This document shows positions 43,213 through 52,027 of a stretch of 64,000 bases of DNA, in pieces; positions within the stretch are counted from its first letter, which is position 1; each line of letters starts with the position of its first letter. Made by a program: the position numbers and the translations under genes. The notes below the pieces were generated by a model. It searched no databases and was not told the DNA's origin. It worked only from the letters and a program-made list of their open reading frames with translations. This DNA comes from Hominimerdicola alba (GTDB lineage: Bacteria; Bacillota; Clostridia; Oscillospirales; Ruminococcaceae), in NCBI RefSeq assembly GCF_900112155.1, contig NZ_FOKQ01000009.1, positions 59,908 to 123,907 on the forward strand, given 5' to 3'.

Positions 43213-44583
43213 ATGTTTAAAAAGATCCTAATTGCCAACCGCGGCGAGATTGCGGTGCGCGTTATTCGTGCTGCCCGCGAACTGGGCATAAAGACTGTTG
43301 CAGTCTATTCTACCGCGGATAAAAATGCTCTGCACGCTATGCTGGCTGACGAGGCTGTATGTATAGGCGGTCCCCAGAGCAAGGACAGCTATCTTAATGT
43401 ACGGGCTATAATCTCCGCCTGCGAGATAACAGGGGCTGAGGCTATACACCCCGGCTTCGGATTTTTGTCCGAAAATGCGGCATTTGCACGTATGTGTGAA
43501 AAGTGCGGCATAGTATTCATCGGACCTCGTGCCACTTCCATCGAGATGCTGGGCGACAAGGCTCAGGCTAAGGAAACGATGAAAGAGAACGACGTTCCCG
43601 TAATAATGGGCAGTGACGGCGCGATATCAAATATCCATGCTGCAAAGACCCTTTCACGCGATTTGGGCTACCCCGTGCTTGTAAAAGCATCGGCTGGCGG
43701 CGGCGGACGCGGAATAAGAATAGTCCGCAGTGAGGAAGAACTTGAACCTCAGATGAAAGCCGCAAGGCAGGAAGCTCTTGCCTGCTTCGGAAATGACGAG
43801 GTATACATAGAGAAGTTCATCGAGAACCCCAAGCATATCGAGATACAGATACTGGCTGACGATTACGGCGATGTGATATATCTCGGCGAGAGAGACTGCT
43901 CGATGCAGAGAAGAAACCAGAAAGTGCTGGAAGAAGCGCCCTCACCTGCGCCTTTCATGACACAGGAGCTCCGCGAGAAGATGGGCAAGGCGGCTGTTAC
44001 CGCGGCTAGAGTATGCGGTTACAGAAATGCGGGTACTATCGAATTTCTGGTGGACAAGGACGGCAATTTCTACTTTATGGAGATGAATACCCGTATACAG
44101 GTGGAGCACCCCATCACTGAGGCTGTTACAGGCATCGACCTTGTTAAGCAGCAGCTGCTGATTGCTTCGGGCGAAAGACTTTCCATCAAGCAGGAGGACG
44201 TAAAGCTCACAGGTCACGCTATCGAGTGCCGTATAAATGCCGAAGACCCCACCAAGGATTTCAGACCTTCCCCCGGAAAGATAAACTCCATGTTCATCCC
44301 CGGCGGATTTGGTGTGAGAGTGGATACAGCGGCATATGTGGGCTACGAGATACCGCCTTATTACGATTCTATGATAGGCAAGCTGATAGTCCACGGCAAG
44401 GACAGAGAAGAAGCTATCGCAAAGATGAACTGGGCTCTTGCAGAGTTCATAGTTGACGGTGTTTCCACCAACGTGGATTTCCAGCTGAAACTTATACGCC
44501 GCCCCGAATTCATCGCGGGCGATTATGACAACGGTTTTCTTAACCGCACAGACATCTTAGCCGATGAAAGAGGTGAAGGCTGA
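43213..44583 (+). CDS. accC: Biotin carboxylase subunit of acetyl-CoA carboxylase
   Basis: ATP-grasp enzyme carboxylating biotin on AccB. 456 residues. KILIANRGEIAVRVIRAARELGI, EAIHPGFGFLSENA, the Gly-rich KASAGGGGRGIRIV loop, EKFIENPKHIEIQ, ERDCSMQRRNQKVLEE and MEMNTRIQVEHPITE are all present. The stop overlaps the accD start region by one base (TGATG). Confidence 0.97.
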   Translation: MFKKILIANRGEIAVRVIRAARELGIKTVAVYSTADKNALHAMLADEAVCIGGPQSKDSYLNVRAIISACEITGAEAIHPGFGFLSENAAFARMCEKCGIVFIGPRATSIEMLGDKAQAKETMKENDVPVIMGSDGAISNIHAAKTLSRDLGYPVLVKASAGGGGRGIRIVRSEEELEPQMKAARQEALACFGNDEVYIEKFIENPKHIEIQILADDYGDVIYLGERDCSMQRRNQKVLEEAPSPAPFMTQELREKMGKAAVTAARVCGYRNAGTIEFLVDKDGNFYFMEMNTRIQVEHPITEAVTGIDLVKQQLLIASGERLSIKQEDVKLTGHAIECRINAEDPTKDFRPSPGKINSMFIPGGFGVRVDTAAYVGYEIPPYYDSMIGKLIVHGKDREEAIAKMNWALAEFIVDGVSTNVDFQLKLIRRPEFIAGDYDNGFLNRTDILADERGEG

Positions 44584-45476
44584 TGCAGTTTGAGGACTTT
44601 TTCGCAGTTGTAAGAGAACGTCTCGGCAGTGACAAGGGCGAGGACAGTTCTTCAAGGAAAAAGACCGATATCCCCACAGGACTGCTTTTTAAGTGTCCCA
44701 GATGCAGGAACGTGACGTTTATTGAGGAATTCAATCAGAACGGCAAGGTATGCCCCAACTGCAATTATCATTCTAGGCTGACAGCCAAGGAAAGGCTGAA
44801 AATAACTGTTGACGACGGAAGCTTCCGTGAGTTTGACAGAAAGATGATATCGAAAAACCCGATAAACTTCCCTGGGTATGACAACAAGCAGAAGGAGCTC
44901 CGCGAAAAGACAGGGCTTACCGATGCTGTGCTTACGGGCAGGGCTAAGATACGCGGTGAGGACATAGTCATCATTGTTATGGATTCAAACTACATGATGG
45001 CTTCCATGGGCAGTGTTGTCGGCGAGAGGATAACCCGCGCCATTGAGTACGCTACTGCTCACAAGCTGCCTGTAATAGCTTTTACGGCTTCCGGCGGTGC
45101 AAGAATGCAGGAGGGTATAGTATCCCTTATGCAGATGGCTAAGACATCCGGCGCTGTGGCAAGGCACAATGAGGCAGGCGGGCTGTATATCTCCGTTATG
45201 ACCGACCCCACCACAGGCGGTGTTACCGCAAGCTTTGCTTCGCTGGGCGATATCATAATCGCTGAGCCCAAGGTGCTTATCGGCTTTGCGGGCAGACGTG
45301 TCATTGAGGGCACTATCAAGCAGAAGCTCCCCGATGATTTCCAGTCGGCGGAATTCATGCTGGATAACGGCTTTGTTGATATGATAGTTGAACGCACCAA
45401 GATGAGGAGAGTTCTCGCTCATCTGATAAAGCTTCACAAAACTCCCGAGGTAAAGGAGGTCGCTGAAAATGAATGA
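44583..45476 (+). CDS. accD: Acetyl-CoA carboxylase carboxyltransferase subunit beta
   Basis: With AccA it transfers CO2 from biotin to acetyl-CoA. 297 residues: N-terminal zinc ribbon (CPRCRNVTF and CPNCNYHS) and a crotonase-like domain with FTASGGARMQEGIVSLMQMAKT, DPTTGGVTASFASLGD and the GFAGRRVIEGTI block. It overlaps accA by 8 bases. Confidence 0.97.
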   Translation: MQFEDFFAVVRERLGSDKGEDSSSRKKTDIPTGLLFKCPRCRNVTFIEEFNQNGKVCPNCNYHSRLTAKERLKITVDDGSFREFDRKMISKNPINFPGYDNKQKELREKTGLTDAVLTGRAKIRGEDIVIIVMDSNYMMASMGSVVGERITRAIEYATAHKLPVIAFTASGGARMQEGIVSLMQMAKTSGAVARHNEAGGLYISVMTDPTTGGVTASFASLGDIIIAEPKVLIGFAGRRVIEGTIKQKLPDDFQSAEFMLDNGFVDMIVERTKMRRVLAHLIKLHKTPEVKEVAENE

Positions 45477-46341
45477 ACAGCTTTCGGCAAGCCGCAGGCT
45501 TGATATAATCAGGCACAAGGGCAGACCTACCGCCCTCGATTACATACCTATGATATTCGACGAGTTCTTTGAGATGCACGGCGACAGGCTGTGCGGCGAT
45601 GACAGGGCTATAATCGGCGGTGTAGCTTCTTTCGGGGGCACACCTGTAACTGTCATAGCCGAGGTCAAGGGTCGCGACCTTGAAGAAAATCAGGAGTGCA
45701 ACTTCGGTATGCCCCATCCCGAGGGATACCGCAAGGCTTTAAGGCTGGCACGTCAGGCTGAAAAATTCCACAGACCTGTTATATGCCTTGTTGACACTCC
45801 CGGTGCTTACCCCGGTGTTGAGGCTGAAAAGAGAGGTCAGGGCGAGGCTATAGCCCGCAACATAATGGAGTTCATGACCCTGAAGACCCCTGTTATATCC
45901 ATAATACTGGGTGAAGGCGGTTCGGGCGGTGCATTGGCGCTGGCAGTATGCGATGAACTGGCTATGCTGGAGAACGCTTTGTACTCTGTAATATCCCCCA
46001 AGGGCTTTGCAAGTATCCTCTGGAAAGACGCTTCCCGCGAGCGTGAAGCCTGCGATATCATGAAGATAACTGCAGAGGATCTAGTAAGATTAAAGGTGTG
46101 CGATCACATCATTCCCGAGGCTGACGGAGGGGCTCACAATGACCCTACTCAGACCGCGGAAAACATTTCGGCTTTTATTTCAGAAAGTCTTCAAAATTTA
46201 CAAAGAAAATTTCAAAAAGGGCTTGACGAAATGATAAATAGTCGCTATAATAAGTTTAGGGTTGTCGGAGACTTTGAAGAGTTTCCGCATTCTGATACGA
46301 CGCAGGGCGAATGCTTTGCTGAGAATTCCAGTAATGTATAG
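45469..46341 (+). CDS. accA: Acetyl-CoA carboxylase carboxyltransferase subunit alpha
   Basis: 290 residues. [63 protein letters not shown], the [15 protein letters not shown] oxyanion region and [13 protein letters not shown] are typical. The C-terminal 55 residues ([18 protein letters not shown] onward) are variable and AT-rich. A strong AAGGAGG lies in the accD end. acpP follows 17 bases later. Confidence 0.97.
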   Translation: MNEQLSASRRLDIIRHKGRPTALDYIPMIFDEFFEMHGDRLCGDDRAIIGGVASFGGTPVTVIAEVKGRDLEENQECNFGMPHPEGYRKALRLARQAEKFHRPVICLVDTPGAYPGVEAEKRGQGEAIARNIMEFMTLKTPVISIILGEGGSGGALALAVCDELAMLENALYSVISPKGFASILWKDASREREACDIMKITAEDLVRLKVCDHIIPEADGGAHNDPTQTAENISAFISESLQNLQRKFQKGLDEMINSRYNKFRVVGDFEEFPHSDTTQGECFAENSSNV

Positions 46342-46358
46342 AATGGAGGGAAATGAAC

Positions 46359-46592
46359 ATGGTATTTGACAAGATTCGTGAGATCATTGTTGAGCAGCTC
46401 GACGTTGACGAGGATAAGGTAACAACAGACGCTTCTATCACTGAAGATCTGGGTGCTGACTCTCTGGACGTTGTTGATCTGGTCATGAATATTGAAGAGA
46501 GCTTTGATCTTGAGATCCCCGATGAGGAAGTTGAGAACATCAAGACTGTTGGCGACATCGTTAAGTTCATCGAGGCTAAGACCGAGGAGTAA
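46359..46592 (+). CDS. acpP: Acyl carrier protein of fatty-acid synthesis
   Basis: 77 residues. The phosphopantetheine serine is Ser35 in [14 protein letters not shown], exactly the fatty-acid ACP motif, in contrast to the WDS-type carrier at 26540. ATG 46359 has GGAGGG 8 bases upstream; an ATG at 46353 is only 2 bases from it. Last gene of the fab/acc run, followed by a terminator. Confidence 0.96.
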   Translation: MVFDKIREIIVEQLDVDEDKVTTDASITEDLGADSLDVVDLVMNIEESFDLEIPDEEVENIKTVGDIVKFIEAKTEE

Positions 46593-46605
46593 TTTCCGGA
46601 ATTTT

Positions 46606-46631
46606 AAAAGTCCGCATATGCGGGCTTTTTT
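46606..46631 (+). terminator. Terminator of the fab/acc operon
   Basis: AAAAGTCCGCAT/ATGCGGGCTTTT stem with hardly any loop (T-G pair inside), then a T run. Confidence 0.85.
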
Positions 46632-46661
46632 ATTTTGTCCGGATAGTATTGAATAATTTTA

Positions 46662-46693
46662 GCCCCGAAGTGGATTGCTGGTCGCTTCGGGGC
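46662..46693. other. Second hairpin after acpP
   Basis: A perfect 9-bp stem GCCCCGAAG/CTTCGGGGC with a 14-base loop. No strong T run follows. It could act as a back-up terminator or be part of the repeat landscape up to R1 copy 2. Confidence 0.55.
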
Positions 46694-46819
46694 GTTGTTA
46701 ATTTACATCGGGTATTGTTGGGATGGATGATTGCTGTGGGTGGATAGTTTGTACGTATGCATACGGTCGCATCGTTTGGAATGTCAGCGCATACTTTGGG
46801 TATTCGCTTGTTTGCGAGT

Positions 46820-47094
46820 TTTCGCCCCTCGTTCCTCGGGGCGAGAAATCAACGAGCTATCGCCGTTGATTTCGGGCGCGGCAATAATTTACGCTAATAG
46901 AAAGAGCGTGGACGTTTGATTGTCCACGCTCATATTGTTGTTATTGCCGCGCCTTATTTGGGGCGTGAGTTTGTTGTGCTATTTATTGCGTTGTTGCCGC
47001 ATCGCTTTGGCGCCTTGACCGAGAGGCTCTGCCTCTCGAGCTCTCCGCAAGCCTTTCGCGAAAGGCTTGATCCAAAGCTCCCCTCCTTGGCAGT
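46820..47094 (-). repeat. R1 element, copy 2: structured palindromic repeat
   Basis: Same architecture as copy 1 (26807) on the opposite strand, starting 17 bases after the stop of the GH26 gene in that gene's sense. Shared blocks are the GAGAGGC/GCCTCTC hairpin with GCGGAGAGCTC, the 13-bp helix GGCGCGGCAATAA/TTATTGCCGCGCC, and loop ATCAAACG. The helix at 46845-46873 (GAAATCAACG/CGTTGATTTC) replaces copy 1's GTCATCGGA/TCCGATGAC, and the inner hairpin here is a 10-bp GAGCGTGGAC/GTCCACGCTC. The end is CGCCCC/GGGGCG (46823-46843). A GATGCGACCG match at 46768 extends the similarity. Confidence 0.8.
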
Positions 47095-47110
47095 TTGCGC
47101 AAGATCGTGT

Positions 47111-48853
47111 TTAGTCCTCAGACTTTTCTTTTTCCTTAGCTTTCTTTGACTTATTCTTTGCGGCTTTTTCTTCCTCTTTCTTGATCTCCGTCGCCATTGT
47201 CATAAGGTCGGGGAGTTTTTCACGGGTTATGGTGAGATCGTTGTTATACATGGTGATAAGGTCTTTTTCGGTGTTGAATTCTTCCGAAAGTCCGCCTTCC
47301 TCGTTTACCATACAGCTTCCGCCCCATTGTCCGATATACGCCCACATAGCGTGTTCATCGGCAAGATTTTGTATAAGTGGCATACGATCGCATTCGCTCA
47401 TAGCTATTGGCTTGCCGCCGGCTACGTTCTGAAGATATAGCAGTGCATTCACCTGACCGCTCTTATCGCTGCCGTATACGTCCGCTGAGAGGACATCGCA
47501 GTAATCTCCGCCAACGTACCAGTTGACGTTCTGCGCCGACCATACCCATACCAGATTATGCAGACCGTGGTAGCCTGTCATGCGGGCGTACATCGTCTGC
47601 CAGAGCCATATATAGGAATCTGCATCCTTGCCCCACCAGTACATACCGTTTGAAGCTTCCTGCAAGGGTCGCCACAGCACTGGCACGCCGTCGTCACGGA
47701 GTTTTATCAGCTGTTCGGATACCTTATCTATATCGTTGATTATTTTGAGACATTCATCTGAGATAGTGCCTTCCTCAGCCATTTCTGCCAGGGTATCGGG
47801 GTCAAGCAGGGCTATGCTTTCGTCAGTGACTGCCTTGGTTATATCGAATTTTGCATTCTCGGCATATACGCTTTCGCTGTCATCGGGCTTGTTAGGGGAA
47901 GTCCAGTTCCACATATATCCCACAAGACCGCCGTCCTTGTGCCATGTGAGGGCTTCTGATATCTCTGCGGCGGACTGATCGGCGTACTTGGTGCTGGTGA
48001 CGTACATCATGTCACCAAGGCGGATAGCGGGGTATTTGCCTGTAACGCTATGTATCAGTTCGCTTTCGTAATTTGTGCCTGCGGTATCATTCTGGGCGAG
48101 GAGCACTCTTGTGCCGTAGTTATTGCAGATAAGTCTGTACAGAGCCTTTGCGTTGTACTCGGCTTCCTTATCTGAAAGCACAGCCCCTGTGGCATTTAGG
48201 CTCAGTTTGCTTATCTCGTCGCTGGCGATGACCTTTACTTGGTCGATATCGACTAAACCTGTCTCGGGTATGAACGCCACCTTGTGCTTGCCTTTTTTCA
48301 GCTTGACGTTCTTGAAGGAGATGTTCTCGAATCTGCCCTCGTTGTCCTCGTTTACAACGGTGAATTCGCTGTACTTGCTGCCGTCAAGGCTGAATCCGCC
48401 GCTTGCAGCTTCGTCGGAGCCCACTGTCAGTACTATATTATAGAACTGGTCTGTGGGGACATCAAATTCAAGCTCCCAGTCGCCTTCCTGAGAAATGCCC
48501 GAAACATAGCCGCTGCCCTCATAGCCCTTGCGCTTTGAAGCTTCTGCGGCAGTACCGCTCAGTTTGCCTTTTTCCGCCTGATAGGTCTTTTCGGACTTCT
48601 TGTATTTAAGCTCCGCCGCCTTTATCTTGACTTCCTTGAAGCTTTTGACTTCATCTTTGGTCTCTTCCTCTTCAGGCACTGGGGTGACTACCTCTTCCTC
48701 GGTGGTCTCCTCATCTGTGATATCCTCGTCCGCCGTCAGCAGGTCAAGGTCCGCGGTGACGTCCTTGTTATCCTGAATCTCGTTGCCGCACGCCGCTAAG
48801 CAGCCTGACATCAGCACTGCCGCGATAACGGCTGATAAAAATCTCATCTTCAT
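47111..48853 (-). CDS. GH26 beta-mannanase lipoprotein with N-terminal CBM35-like domain
   Basis: Endo-acting mannan hydrolase displayed on the cell surface. 580 residues: signal peptide with lipobox LAAC (Cys near 22), a Thr/Asp/Glu-rich acidic linker to about 85, a beta-sandwich carbohydrate-binding domain (about 88-210, YQAEKGKLSGTAAEA...GYVSGISQEGDWELEFDV), and a GH26 catalytic domain. The acid/base Glu is in LWRPLQEASNGMYWWG and the nucleophile Glu in PIAMSECDRMP. A Lys/Glu-rich tail ends the protein. GAGAGGAA precedes the ATG. It follows the 48884 gene by 30 bases in the GH95 operon. Confidence 0.9.
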   Translation of the reverse strand: MKMRFLSAVIAAVLMSGCLAACGNEIQDNKDVTADLDLLTADEDITDEETTEEEVVTPVPEEEETKDEVKSFKEVKIKAAELKYKKSEKTYQAEKGKLSGTAAEASKRKGYEGSGYVSGISQEGDWELEFDVPTDQFYNIVLTVGSDEAASGGFSLDGSKYSEFTVVNEDNEGRFENISFKNVKLKKGKHKVAFIPETGLVDIDQVKVIASDEISKLSLNATGAVLSDKEAEYNAKALYRLICNNYGTRVLLAQNDTAGTNYESELIHSVTGKYPAIRLGDMMYVTSTKYADQSAAEISEALTWHKDGGLVGYMWNWTSPNKPDDSESVYAENAKFDITKAVTDESIALLDPDTLAEMAEEGTISDECLKIINDIDKVSEQLIKLRDDGVPVLWRPLQEASNGMYWWGKDADSYIWLWQTMYARMTGYHGLHNLVWVWSAQNVNWYVGGDYCDVLSADVYGSDKSGQVNALLYLQNVAGGKPIAMSECDRMPLIQNLADEHAMWAYIGQWGGSCMVNEEGGLSEEFNTEKDLITMYNNDLTITREKLPDLMTMATEIKKEEEKAAKNKSKKAKEKEKSED

Positions 48854-48883
48854 TTTACTGTTTACTTTCCTCTCTTGCTACAT

Positions 48884-49228
48884 TCAGATATCGGGCAGCC
48901 ATCCGCTGTCCTCATCCCAGGTCAGGTCCATATCATCAAGGTTTACGTGCCATCGGCAGCCCTGAAGATATCTTGTCAGCTCTGTCAGACATTCGAGCCA
49001 GTAACATAGTATATCATAAACGATGTCGCTGCCTGCGGGCAGGGCTGTTGAGCCTTGCAGCACTGTATCCTCTGAGCTGAAATTTCCTTCATACAGGCAA
49101 AAATCCTCGTACTTTTCCTCAAAGGGATACTGTGTGCAGTATCTGTCAACTATCGCACTGACCTCTGCCTTTTCTTCATCGTTCAGCCCGTGGTCTCTTC
49201 TGGCCTCGTAATATATCGACACCGACAT
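48884..49228 (-). CDS. Unknown acidic protein in the GH95-GH26 operon
   Basis: 114 residues, acidic, soluble, with conserved-looking Trp and Cys positions (DILCYWLECLTELTRYLQGCRWHVNLDDMDLTWDEDSGW). No family recognised. ATG 49228 has GAGGTG 7 bases upstream; ATG 49234 also exists. It lies 23 bases after GH95 and 30 before GH26, so all three share a transcript. Confidence 0.55.
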   Translation of the reverse strand: MSVSIYYEARRDHGLNDEEKAEVSAIVDRYCTQYPFEEKYEDFCLYEGNFSSEDTVLQGSTALPAGSDIVYDILCYWLECLTELTRYLQGCRWHVNLDDMDLTWDEDSGWLPDI

Positions 49229-49251
49229 CGTCATTCACCTCTTTTATATTT

Positions 49252-51522
49252 TTATCCGAACACTATCTCAAAACTTCTGTCCGCCTTTGTACTTACAACA
49301 ATGCAGTCATCGCAGTATTCAAAGTCTGCGCTGACGGACAAAGGTTTGCAGCCCTCGGGGAGGACTATGGTGCATTTGCCGTCCTGTATCGGGGTCACGG
49401 TGCATCTGGTGGGACGGGAGTTCTGCCATTCGCAGTCCACCGTATATCCGCCCCTTGCGCGAAGTCCCCTGAAACAGCCGTTTTTCCAGTCGGGGCTGAG
49501 TGCGGGAAGAAGCTGTATCTCGCCGTTATGGCTTTGCAGAAGCGCTTCGGTAATACCAGCCGCCGCACCGAAATTTCCGTCTATCTGGAAAGGCGGGTGC
49601 ATATCGAACAGGTTGTCCGAAGTTGAATTCGCCAGCAGAGCCGCGATATTCTTCTTGACCTTTTCGCCGTCGCGGAGTCTGGCCCAGTGGTTGATTATCC
49701 ATGCCCTTGACCAGCCTGTGTGTCCGCCGCCGTGGGAAAGCCTGCGCACGATGGTCGCCCTTGCGGCTTTTGCAAGTTCGGGGGTATGTCTTACGGATAT
49801 GATATCCGCAGGATACAGGGCGTAAAGCTGGCTGATATGCCTATGCCCCGGCTCGGCTTCATCGTAGTCTACCGCCCATTCCATTATCTGCCCGTACTTG
49901 CCTATCTCGGGCTTGGGAAGTTTATCCCGCATTTTGCACAGCATTTCACCGAAATCTTTGTCTGTATCAAGAATTTTACCCGCTTCGATAACTGCGGTGA
50001 AAAGCTGACAGATTATCTGGCTGTCCATTGATGGACCTATACATACCGAGCCTTTAGCGCCGCTTGCGGTGATATAGGTGTTTTCGGGAGATACCGAGGG
50101 CGCGGTGACAAGTCTGCCGCTGCCGTCGTCTATCAGGAAATCCACAAAGAACTTTGCGGCTTCTTTCATGGTATCGTATTTCTGTGCAAGGAAGTCCTTA
50201 TCCCGCGTGAAAAGCCAGTGCTCCCATATATGTGTACACAGCCATGCGGCTCCTGTCACCCACTGAGTACCTGGTATCCAGCGGTCTTGTGGTGCAGTAT
50301 CGCCCCAGATATCGGTGTTGTGGTGGCAGACGAATCCGTCGCAGCCGTACATCTCGCGGGCGGTTTCCCTGCCATGGGGCCGCATACGCTCGATATGGTC
50401 GAACAGGGGCATATGAAGTTCCCCGAGACCGCAGGGTTCAGCGCACCAGTAATTCATTTCGGTGTTGATATTCACCGTGAACTTGCTGCCCCATGCAGGC
50501 CACATATCCTTGTTCCATATACCTTGCAGGTTCAGTGGGAGCGTGCCCTCGCGGCTGCCCGATATCATCAGGTATCTGCCGAAATCGAAATACAGCGTAA
50601 TTAGACCGTTATCCACCTTGCCTGCCTTTACAGCGGCAAGCCTTTCATCGGTAGGCAGAGTGCTGTCGGCAGTATCTTCAAAGGACACTGAAGCTCTGTC
50701 AAAGAAACTTCGGTAATCCTCGGTGTGTTCTTTCAGAAGTTCATCGAATGTCTTTTCTGCAGCGGTGATAACATCAAGCTCGGCTGCCTTTTTGTAGTCG
50801 GTCACACGGAAATTGGTCTGTGCGCCGAGTAGTATTGTCACGCGGTCGCAATCCTCGGTGACGATACTGTTGCCCCATCTGCGGACTGTGCCGCCATCGC
50901 CTTTAACACGTACATAAGCGGCAAAACGTATGCCGTCCTCAGAACCACTTCCGCCGTAATAGAGGATATCCGTGTCGTTCACAGGGGTGTTGTCATCGAA
51001 ATAGTCATCCCGCCCGTCTATGCCGACTTTTACCGATACAGAGGCAGGCTTGTCGGCTTCGATGCACACCGCCATGACCTGCGCAGGTTCTGAGCATATA
51101 ACGCGCCTTGTGAAATTCGTGCCGTTTAGGGAATAGCGTGTCTCGCAGACAGCATTTTCGAGGTCGAGGGAGCGGCTGATGTATTCACAGGTGCCCTCTT
51201 TATAATGGTATATAGTGAGGTCGCCAAGGGGCATATAGTGCCGCTGGCTTTCGGGTGTGCCGCAGAAAGCTTCGTCAACTATCTTTTCGGCTTCTGCTAT
51301 CCTGTCTTCACGGAGAAGCTGTCTCACCTTTTCGAGATTCGGGAGAGCGGAGGCGTTATCGCGCTTGCGGTATCCTCCCGACCATATTGAGTCCTCGTTG
51401 AGCTGTATAGTCTCGCAAACAGGCTTGCCGAAGCACATACCGCCTATCCTGCCGTTGCCCACAGGCAGAGCAACATTCCAGTCCTCTGCGGGGGTCTTGA
51501 ACCATATCTTTTTGTTGACCAT
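49252..51522 (-). CDS. GH95 alpha-L-fucosidase / alpha-L-galactosidase, cytosolic
   Basis: Inverting enzyme that releases terminal alpha-linked fucose (or L-galactose in xyloglucan). 756 residues, family size. N-terminal super-sandwich (WFKTPAEDWNVALPVGNGRIGGMCFG), then the (alpha/alpha)6 domain with NLQGIWNKDMWPAWGSKFTVNINTEMNYW, the Asn-rich HHNTDIWGDTAPQD and GHTGWSRAWIINHWARLRDG. No signal peptide when started at ATG 51522 (GGCGGTGAG upstream); the frame to 51621 is spurious. It must act on imported oligosaccharides. First gene of the operon. Confidence 0.92.
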   Translation of the reverse strand: MVNKKIWFKTPAEDWNVALPVGNGRIGGMCFGKPVCETIQLNEDSIWSGGYRKRDNASALPNLEKVRQLLREDRIAEAEKIVDEAFCGTPESQRHYMPLGDLTIYHYKEGTCEYISRSLDLENAVCETRYSLNGTNFTRRVICSEPAQVMAVCIEADKPASVSVKVGIDGRDDYFDDNTPVNDTDILYYGGSGSEDGIRFAAYVRVKGDGGTVRRWGNSIVTEDCDRVTILLGAQTNFRVTDYKKAAELDVITAAEKTFDELLKEHTEDYRSFFDRASVSFEDTADSTLPTDERLAAVKAGKVDNGLITLYFDFGRYLMISGSREGTLPLNLQGIWNKDMWPAWGSKFTVNINTEMNYWCAEPCGLGELHMPLFDHIERMRPHGRETAREMYGCDGFVCHHNTDIWGDTAPQDRWIPGTQWVTGAAWLCTHIWEHWLFTRDKDFLAQKYDTMKEAAKFFVDFLIDDGSGRLVTAPSVSPENTYITASGAKGSVCIGPSMDSQIICQLFTAVIEAGKILDTDKDFGEMLCKMRDKLPKPEIGKYGQIMEWAVDYDEAEPGHRHISQLYALYPADIISVRHTPELAKAARATIVRRLSHGGGHTGWSRAWIINHWARLRDGEKVKKNIAALLANSTSDNLFDMHPPFQIDGNFGAAAGITEALLQSHNGEIQLLPALSPDWKNGCFRGLRARGGYTVDCEWQNSRPTRCTVTPIQDGKCTIVLPEGCKPLSVSADFEYCDDCIVVSTKADRSFEIVFG

Positions 51523-51562
51523 AAGCTCACCGCCATTCCTTTGAAAAGACATATATATAAAT

Positions 51563-51591
51563 ATTATAGCATATCCGAGAACAAAAGTAAA
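51563..51591 (-). promoter_or_regulatory. Promoter of the GH95 operon
   Basis: On the minus strand, TTTACT (51591-51586), 17 bases, TATAAT (51568-51563), about 40 bases before the GH95 ATG. Confidence 0.65.
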
Positions 51592-51938
51592 GTCACGCGG
51601 GAGAATTTCTCTTCCTTGCATGGTGGCAGAGCCTTATCAGGCTTTGTTAAGAGGGCTATCGGGTTACTGAAATGTCATTGAAGTGCGGTTGTATATTATT
51701 ACAAAAGGGGTGTCAAAATGCCGCCTTTTTACCGCGGAAAAGATGGTAAAAAATCGGCTCGTAAAAGGTCGAAAATGCTGATTTTTCGGGCATTTTTTCT
51801 TTTAAATAATAGTTAAAATATATAATCAAGTACAAGAAATATCCGAAAATACGGCGATTTTGTTGTGCATAGCCTACAAAATTTCAGGTTAATCATAGCT
51901 TTGAAGTGTTTACAAAATGGAAAACCGATGTAACCTTA
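51592..51938. other. Intergenic region between GH95 and the SleB-like gene
   Basis: About 350 bases without a gene. It holds a weak hairpin AAATGC/GCATTTTT near 51774-51800 with a T run, GAGCC/GGCTT near 51627-51642, and a TGTCATTGAAGTGC at 51671 recalling the R3 end motif. Nothing else recognised. Confidence 0.35.
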
Positions 51939-51967
51939 TTGTAATCTTTGGTGAAATGTGTTATTAT
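51939..51967 (+). promoter_or_regulatory. Promoter of the secreted SleB-like gene
   Basis: TTGTAA, 17 bases, TATTAT, about 60 bases before ATG 52028. Confidence 0.6.
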
Positions 51968-52027
51968 AGTCATCGTGAACAAAAGAGAGAGATTAATAAC
52001 CACAGATAAATGAGAAAGGATTATAAT

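Noticed and set aside
46916..47149. Plus-strand frame across R1 copy 2
   Set aside because: Composed of repeat hairpins and the reverse strand of the GH26 3' end.
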